From: CAZSNT01 sp964607765
GTDB lineage: Bacteria > Verrucomicrobiota > Lentisphaeria > Oligosphaerales > JABHEG01
Assembly: GCA_964607765.1 (NCBI GenBank)
Contig: CAZSNT010000004.1
Location: 62,001-126,000, forward strand
Length of the DNA: 64,000 nucleotides
Direction: 5' to 3'
Shown: positions 59,910-64,000 of the stretch, one piece after another
How the letters are laid out: every line of letters begins with the position of its first letter
Position numbering within the stretch: position 1 is the first letter of the stretch
The notes under the pieces: model-generated
Databases searched by the model: none
Seen by the model: only the letters and a program-made list of their open reading frames with translations
Told to the model about the DNA's origin: nothing
Position numbers and translations under genes: made by a program

Positions 59910-60941
59910 CTAGAAAAGATGCGGTTGCTCTCTGTTGAGATCGTCCTCGGAGTGTACGCCGAATCGCTCGGCAGCTTTCGGAGTGGCAATGCGGCCTTGG
60001 GGTGTGCGCATGAGGTAGCCTTCCTGGATGAGGAACGGCTCGTAGACGTCTTCGATCGTCTCGACGGCTTCCCCGACGGCAACAGCCAGGCTCTTCAGAC
60101 CCACCGCGCGCCCGCCGAACTTGAAGAGGATGACTTCCAAAATCCGGTTGTCCATGTCGTCCAGGCCGTCTTTGTCGATATCGAGCATCTGCAGCGCGGC
60201 GTCCGCGATGGGGCCGGTGATCTTGTTCTGTTCCTTCACCTGCGCGTAATCACGGACCCAGCGGACCAGGTTGTTGGCTATGCGGGGTGTGCCGCGACTG
60301 CGCTTGGCGATCTCACGCAAACCCTCCGTATCCGCGGCGATCTTGAGGATGCCGGCCGAGCGTTTCAGGATCTTCTCCAGGTCCTGCACCTGATAGTAGT
60401 CGAGCCGGCAGGCCATAGTGAAGCGCGACCGGAGCGGGGCCGAGATTTTGCCTTGCCTGGTGGTCGCCCCGATCAGCGTGAAATGGGGAAGTGTAAGCCG
60501 AATGGACCTGGCGCCGGCGCCCTGATCGAGCATGATGTCGATGACGAAATCCTCCATGGCGCTGTAGAGGTACTCCTCGATGGCGATAGGCAGGCGGTGG
60601 ATCTCGTCGATGAACAGCACATCGCCGTCTTCGAGACCGGTCAGAAGTCCCGCCAAGTCACCGGGTTTCTCTATGACCGGGCCGCTGGTTGCCTTGATAT
60701 TGGTGCCACGGGCGTTGGTGACGATGTAGGCGAGGGTGGTCTTGCCGAGGCCCGGCGGGCCGCTGAGGAGCAGGTGCCCGAGCGGCTCGTCGCGCTCTTT
60801 GGCTGCCTGCACGACGATCTGGAGCCGTTCTTTGACGCGTTCCTGGCCGGGGAAGTTCTCGAAACACTGGGGGCGCAGCGTCTCTTCGAACGCCTCTTCG
60901 CGCTTGTTCAGTTCGGACGTGATGAAACGCTCTTTGCCCAT
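59910..60941 (-). CDS. ruvB: Holliday junction branch migration ATPase RuvB
   Basis: A 343-aa AAA+ motor: Walker A LLSGPPGLGKTTLA, Walker B FIDEIHRLP, sensor I GATTRQGKISAPLRSRF, and SRGTPRIANNLVRW near sensor II; the winged C-terminus is present. It drives branch migration with RuvA. It starts one base after ruvA, the standard ruvAB operon. ruvC is not visible nearby. Confidence 0.97.
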   Translation of the reverse strand: MGKERFITSELNKREEAFEETLRPQCFENFPGQERVKERLQIVVQAAKERDEPLGHLLLSGPPGLGKTTLAYIVTNARGTNIKATSGPVIEKPGDLAGLLTGLEDGDVLFIDEIHRLPIAIEEYLYSAMEDFVIDIMLDQGAGARSIRLTLPHFTLIGATTRQGKISAPLRSRFTMACRLDYYQVQDLEKILKRSAGILKIAADTEGLREIAKRSRGTPRIANNLVRWVRDYAQVKEQNKITGPIADAALQMLDIDKDGLDDMDNRILEVILFKFGGRAVGLKSLAVAVGEAVETIEDVYEPFLIQEGYLMRTPQGRIATPKAAERFGVHSEDDLNREQPHLF

Positions 60942-60942
60942 A

Positions 60943-61551
60943 CTAGCTGTTCAACGCGTTGAGCGCCTTTCGGATTAGGTTCTCGGCTGTCTGCTCGCCG
61001 GCCGGTGTCTCGTTGCAGAGCCGATGGACGGCCTTGCGTACCGCATCGCCTTTGAAGCCGAGGGTTGCGAGGGCTGCGATGGCGTCCTGGACCTCGGGGT
61101 TGGCTGCTGCGGCCTGCGACGGAGTGGCCAGAGTGGAGGCTGGCTCGATCTCACCTACGCGTTCACGCAACTCCACAACCAGGCGCTCGGCCGAACGCTT
61201 GCCTATCCCGTTCACGCGCGACAGCGCTTTGGTATCGCCGAGCGCGACAATCTGACAGAAGCTGGCGACCGACATGCAGCTGAGGATGTTCATGGCGATC
61301 CGCGGCCCGATGCCTGACACCGTGTTCACCATTCGGAACAGCTTGCGTTCTTCGTCCGTTGCGAACCCGTACAGCTGCATGTTGTCTTCGCGGACACTGA
61401 AATGTGTGAGCAACACAACAGCGTCTCCCACAGCGGGGAGTCTGTCGTATGTGCTCATGGGCACGGACACGGCAAAGCCGACCCCGGCTACATCAACAAC
61501 GACCTCGGTCAGCCCGACGTCGATCAGCTTTCCTGCCAGCCTAGTGATCAC
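60943..61551 (-). CDS. ruvA: Holliday junction DNA helicase subunit RuvA
   Basis: A 202-aa RuvA beginning with GTG (ITRLAGKLIDVGLTEVVVDV), AGGAGG nine bases upstream. Helix-hairpin-helix pairs are visible: VSGIGPRIAMNIL and VNGIGKRSAERLVVELRERV. The C-terminal domain III ends ENLIRKALNAL. The start codon overlaps the coiled-coil gene by 11 bases. Longer ORF extension is frame noise. Confidence 0.96.
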   Translation of the reverse strand: MITRLAGKLIDVGLTEVVVDVAGVGFAVSVPMSTYDRLPAVGDAVVLLTHFSVREDNMQLYGFATDEERKLFRMVNTVSGIGPRIAMNILSCMSVASFCQIVALGDTKALSRVNGIGKRSAERLVVELRERVGEIEPASTLATPSQAAAANPEVQDAIAALATLGFKGDAVRKAVHRLCNETPAGEQTAENLIRKALNALNS

Positions 61552-61897
61552 CGGGACGTGCCTCCTGCGGGTTCTTCTTCGGGGGTTGTGCCGGGGGTTG
61601 CGGCAGACGCTCCTGCAGTCTGTCTTCCACGGCCTGCAACTCCTTCTCGAGCTTCTGGATGACCGGCTTCTTGCTGAGCAGTTCTTCCAACTGTTCGTGG
61701 AGGCGCTGGATACGCCGGTGCAGAGCCTTGGCGTCGGCGTCCGTCTTGAGCAGCGCGGCGCGCTCTTTGAGCAGCTGCAGGCGCAGTTCGTGTCGGCGCT
61801 TGCGGAGTTGCGTGCTGACGGCGTCATCTTGGGCCCGGACCGGCGCGAGAGCGACGGCCAGGAGGGCAGCGCAGAAGGCAGGTAGGATCTTGGTCAT
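61541..61897 (-). CDS. Small secreted coiled-coil protein
   Basis: A 118-aa protein with a signal peptide (MTKILPAFCAALLAVALAPVRAQ in outline, cleavage near AQ-DD). Residues 25-95 form a Lys/Glu/Leu coiled coil (LLKTDADAKALHRRIQRLHE), followed by a Pro-rich end. Its location within the lexA-ruvAB series is probably incidental. Function unknown. Confidence 0.8.
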   Translation of the reverse strand: MTKILPAFCAALLAVALAPVRAQDDAVSTQLRKRRHELRLQLLKERAALLKTDADAKALHRRIQRLHEQLEELLSKKPVIQKLEKELQAVEDRLQERLPQPPAQPPKKNPQEARPGDH

Positions 61898-61927
61898 AGC
61901 CGGGGGCCGCTCAGTGTGTTGGTTTGA

Positions 61928-62548
61928 TCAGAAGGTGCGTTGGAGCGCCACGACAATGCCCTGGATGAAGACTTTGTCGAGCGGGTAGAGCTGGGACTTG
62001 TAGGCAGGGTTGGCCGGGCGCAGTTCGGCCTGCCCATCCTTGATGTAGAACGACTTGACCGTGGTTTCATTATCGACGAGTGCGATGACGATGTCGCCGA
62101 TGTTGGGTGTGCTGAGCTGTTTGGCGACCACAATGTCGCCATCGAGGATGCCCAGATCCCGCATGCTGTCGCCAAAGATCCGGAGGCCAAACACCTTGTG
62201 CCCGCCTGACCCGCGCGGCAGCAAGGTGGGATCGAACTGGATGGTGCACTCGATCTGCTCCTCGGCGAGCAGCGGCATGCCGGCGCTGATACGTCCGAGC
62301 ACCGGGATGCTGAGTGTGAGAGACAGGTGTTTGGGGCTGTCGGAGCGCAGCAGTGTGAGGCTGCGGGCTTTGGATGACCGGGTCACGTAACCTTTGCGCT
62401 GCAGCGCGCGCAGGTGAGCGAAAGCCGTCGCGGATTTGATGTCGAAGTAGTCGGCCACCTCGTAGACCGTGGGCGCCATGCCCTCACGTCGAATGAACTG
62501 GTCGATGAAATCGAGCATCTCCTGCTGCTTCTTGGTCAGCCCTTTCAT
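61928..62548 (-). CDS. lexA: LexA repressor
   Basis: A 206-aa SOS repressor. The N-terminal winged helix (KKQQEMLDFIDQFIRREGMA, PTVYEVADYFDIKSATAFAH) is followed by the self-cleavage site ISAGMPLLAEE (Ala-Gly bond), the catalytic Ser in GDSMRDLG and Lys in TTVKSFY. It controls DNA-repair genes, and ruvA/ruvB sit directly downstream. Cleavage occurs when RecA filaments form. Confidence 0.96.
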   Translation of the reverse strand: MKGLTKKQQEMLDFIDQFIRREGMAPTVYEVADYFDIKSATAFAHLRALQRKGYVTRSSKARSLTLLRSDSPKHLSLTLSIPVLGRISAGMPLLAEEQIECTIQFDPTLLPRGSGGHKVFGLRIFGDSMRDLGILDGDIVVAKQLSTPNIGDIVIALVDNETTVKSFYIKDGQAELRPANPAYKSQLYPLDKVFIQGIVVALQRTF

Positions 62549-62652
62549 TTCGCGCTCCCTCCGTGTGTGTTGGTCATGGTGCGGCTGTGGTTGTATGTGG
62601 ATCAGCGGGCCATCTGCCGGTTGGTGGCCGCATTTTTCTACGTTTCGTTGAT

Positions 62653-62681
62653 ACAGTACCTGCTATTTAGAAGTGTTTCAA
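62653..62681 (-). promoter_or_regulatory. Candidate lexA promoter
   Basis: Minus strand: TTGAAA (62676-62681), a 17-base spacer, TACTGT (62653-62658), about 105 bases before the lexA start. The -10 runs into TACTGTAT, one half of the well-known enterobacterial LexA box; a matching second half is not visible, so autoregulation is only suggested. Confidence 0.5.
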
Positions 62682-62850
62682 GAAAAAGCTAACATTTTAA
62701 TGTTTGCGAGGGTGAGGAGCGAGCGAGGAGGGGATGCTGGTCGGTGAAGCGATCGGTCAGACCTTGGCCTCCAGCGACCCGATGTGGTTGGGGCCGGAGG
62801 CCGGGAGGCGGATCTGGGGGAGGAGTGCGGGGGAAGAGCATCATCATCCC

Positions 62851-62898
62851 GACGTCCGCATCCAGCATCTGACGTCCGACATCCGACATCCGGCATCT
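62851..62898 (+). repeat. GACGTCCG / ACATCCG short tandem repeats
   Basis: Two GACGTCCG-led units and three ATCCGACATC-like units within 48 bases in the gap between lexA and the pilC-like gene. No gene lies in this gap; degenerate repeats like these occur elsewhere in the window. Confidence 0.8.
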
Positions 62899-62915
62899 GT
62901 GGCGAATCGCCCGGG

Positions 62916-64000
62916 CTAGACGTCGAGCTGCTCGATGATCTTGATCAGCGGCAGGAACAGGGCCATGACGATGCCGCCGATGATGACGGCGAGGCCCACG
63001 ATCATGAGCGGCTCGATCAGGGAGATGAGGGCCTCGAGCGTGTTCTCGACCTCTTCCTCGTAATTGCGGGCGATGCGTTTGAGCATGTCTGGCAGCGCAC
63101 CGGTCTGCTCACCGATGTCGATCATGCGCACCACCATTCCGGGGAAGAGCTTCTTTGCGTTGGCGAGCGGCGCGGCGAACTTCTCGCCTTCGCTGACCGA
63201 CATGTAGACGCGGTCGATGGTACGCCGCATGATGGAGTTGGTCGAGGTCTCGCCGACGATTCGGAGCGCGTCCAGGATCGGCACACCGGCGTCGAGCAGT
63301 GTACCGAGCGTTCCGCAGAACCGCGCCACGTTGGTCTTGACCACGAGTCCCTTGATGGGCGGCATGGTGACAATGAGCCAGTCGAACGTGGTTCGCCCCC
63401 ACTTGGTTCTCAGCGCCATCTTGAGGAAGAAGCAGAACATGAACATGGCGCCGATCATTCCCTTCACGTTGGTGACGAGCATGTTGCTGATTCCCACGAC
63501 TTTCTGGGTCAGCCAGGGCAGGGGCACGCCCTCGAGCAGCTCGTCGAACATCTCCGCGAACCTGGGCACAATGAAGATCATGAGGCCGAGAGTGATGGCG
63601 ATGGCGATGGTGAGAACGACCACCGGATAGGTCATGCCGGCCTTCACCTTCTTCTTCATCTTCTCCGCCTTCTCAATGTACTCGGCCAGTCGATTCAGCA
63701 CTTCTTCCATGGCGCCGGAGGCCTCCCCGGCCCGGACCAGGCCGACGTACAGGCGAGTGAAGGACTTGGGATGGTATTCGAGCGCCTCGGACAGCGCCAT
63801 GCCTCCTTCCACGTCGCCGACGATATCCTGGAGGATTTTCTTCAGTGACCGGTGCTTGAGGGACTTGCCGCACTGTTCGTAGAGCGTACGCAGCGAGAGC
63901 AGCAGCGGCAGACCGGCGTCGAGCATGGTTGACAGCTGGCGGGTGAAAATGCACAGGATTTTGGTCTTGATGACCGGGACCATCCCGACCGCTTTGGCGA
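62916..64000 (-). CDS. PilC/GspF inner-membrane protein, 5' part outside window
   Basis: The readable 355 residues carry both T2SSF domains: CIFTRQLSTMLDAGLPLLLS and later NVARFCGTLGTLLDAGVPIL, with membrane helices near 115-140, 165-185 and 325-350. It is the platform protein that links the assembly ATPase to pilus or pseudopilus subunits. The frame stays open to the window edge (AKAVG before the internal Met), so the real start lies beyond base 64000. No ATPase or prepilin gene is visible. Confidence 0.93.
   Translation of the reverse strand, partial: AKAVGMVPVIKTKILCIFTRQLSTMLDAGLPLLLSLRTLYEQCGKSLKHRSLKKILQDIVGDVEGGMALSEALEYHPKSFTRLYVGLVRAGEASGAMEEVLNRLAEYIEKAEKMKKKVKAGMTYPVVVLTIAIAITLGLMIFIVPRFAEMFDELLEGVPLPWLTQKVVGISNMLVTNVKGMIGAMFMFCFFLKMALRTKWGRTTFDWLIVTMPPIKGLVVKTNVARFCGTLGTLLDAGVPILDALRIVGETSTNSIMRRTIDRVYMSVSEGEKFAAPLANAKKLFPGMVVRMIDIGEQTGALPDMLKRIARNYEEEVENTLEALISLIEPLMIVGLAVIIGGIVMALFLPLIKIIEQLDV

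Noticed and set aside
59919..60962. 347-aa plus-strand ORF antisense to ruvB
   Set aside because: Shadow of ruvB.
62784..63848. 354-aa plus-strand ORF opposite the pilC-like gene
   Set aside because: Starts in the tandem-repeat gap and runs antisense to a conserved membrane protein; His/Asp-rich, typical of antisense frames.

Overview
The window is GC-rich bacterial DNA in two parts. The right part, about 52.7-64 kb, is ordinary chromosome: lexA, a small coiled-coil protein, ruvA and ruvB, a glycosyltransferase, a YicC-type RNase, rpsO, pnp, rpmE, prfA, a tRNA-Pro and a type IV pilus/type II secretion inner-membrane protein, nearly all on the minus strand. No rRNA or lineage marker gives a firm taxonomy. 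The gene set and the short GC-rich intergenic tandem repeats would suit a PVC-type bacterium (Kiritimatiellota, Lentisphaerota or relatives), but that is a guess.

The left part, 1-52.3 kb, is a large accessory region that ends at the 3' side of tRNA-Pro(GGG), a classic genomic-island junction, although no integrase lies in the window. It is modular.

(A) 0-10.4 kb, plus strand: eight packed genes. They include a receiver-like protein fused to a sigma54-activator-type AAA+ domain that keeps GAFTGA, a 1326-aa receiver-like / dihydroorotate-dehydrogenase-like / multi-ferredoxin fusion, a BtpA-family TIM barrel and a Maf nucleotide pyrophosphatase.

(B) 10.4-18.7 kb, minus strand: a tight three-gene operon. 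It encodes a very divergent single-chain beta-beta' RNA polymerase of 1952 aa with the metal-binding DFDGD loop and the trigger-loop region preserved, an unknown protein, and a second activator-type AAA+ ATPase without GAFTGA.

(C) 18.9-27.8 kb, plus strand: small proteins, including one made of GGDEIPPGTFH repeats and a tandem paralogous pair, a JAB-E1 (ThiF) fusion, membrane proteins, a sigma70/ECF-like factor, a PcfJ-like protein and a metallophosphoesterase.

(D) 28-38.8 kb, minus strand: an HD phosphohydrolase, then a ten-gene biosynthetic operon with three radical SAM enzymes, two glycosyltransferases, a polysaccharide deacetylase, a methyltransferase, a nucleotidyltransferase-fold protein and a beta-helix protein.

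(E) 38.8-45.8 kb, minus strand: two macrodomain proteins, a NADAR protein, a possible remote NADAR relative, a 1395-aa helical-repeat protein and a DEDDh exonuclease, which looks like an ADP-ribose / nucleic-acid-modification module. A NusG-like factor diverges from it.

(F) 47-52 kb, plus strand: two helical-repeat proteins (DUF6880-like), an HExxH zincin and a cysteine-rich protein.

The most unusual content is the island-borne fused RNA polymerase together with a sigma-like factor, a NusG-like factor and two activator-type ATPases. This suggests a self-contained transcription apparatus serving a mobile or conflict-related element. The functional coupling is inference. The catalytic motifs and the gene order are seen directly.
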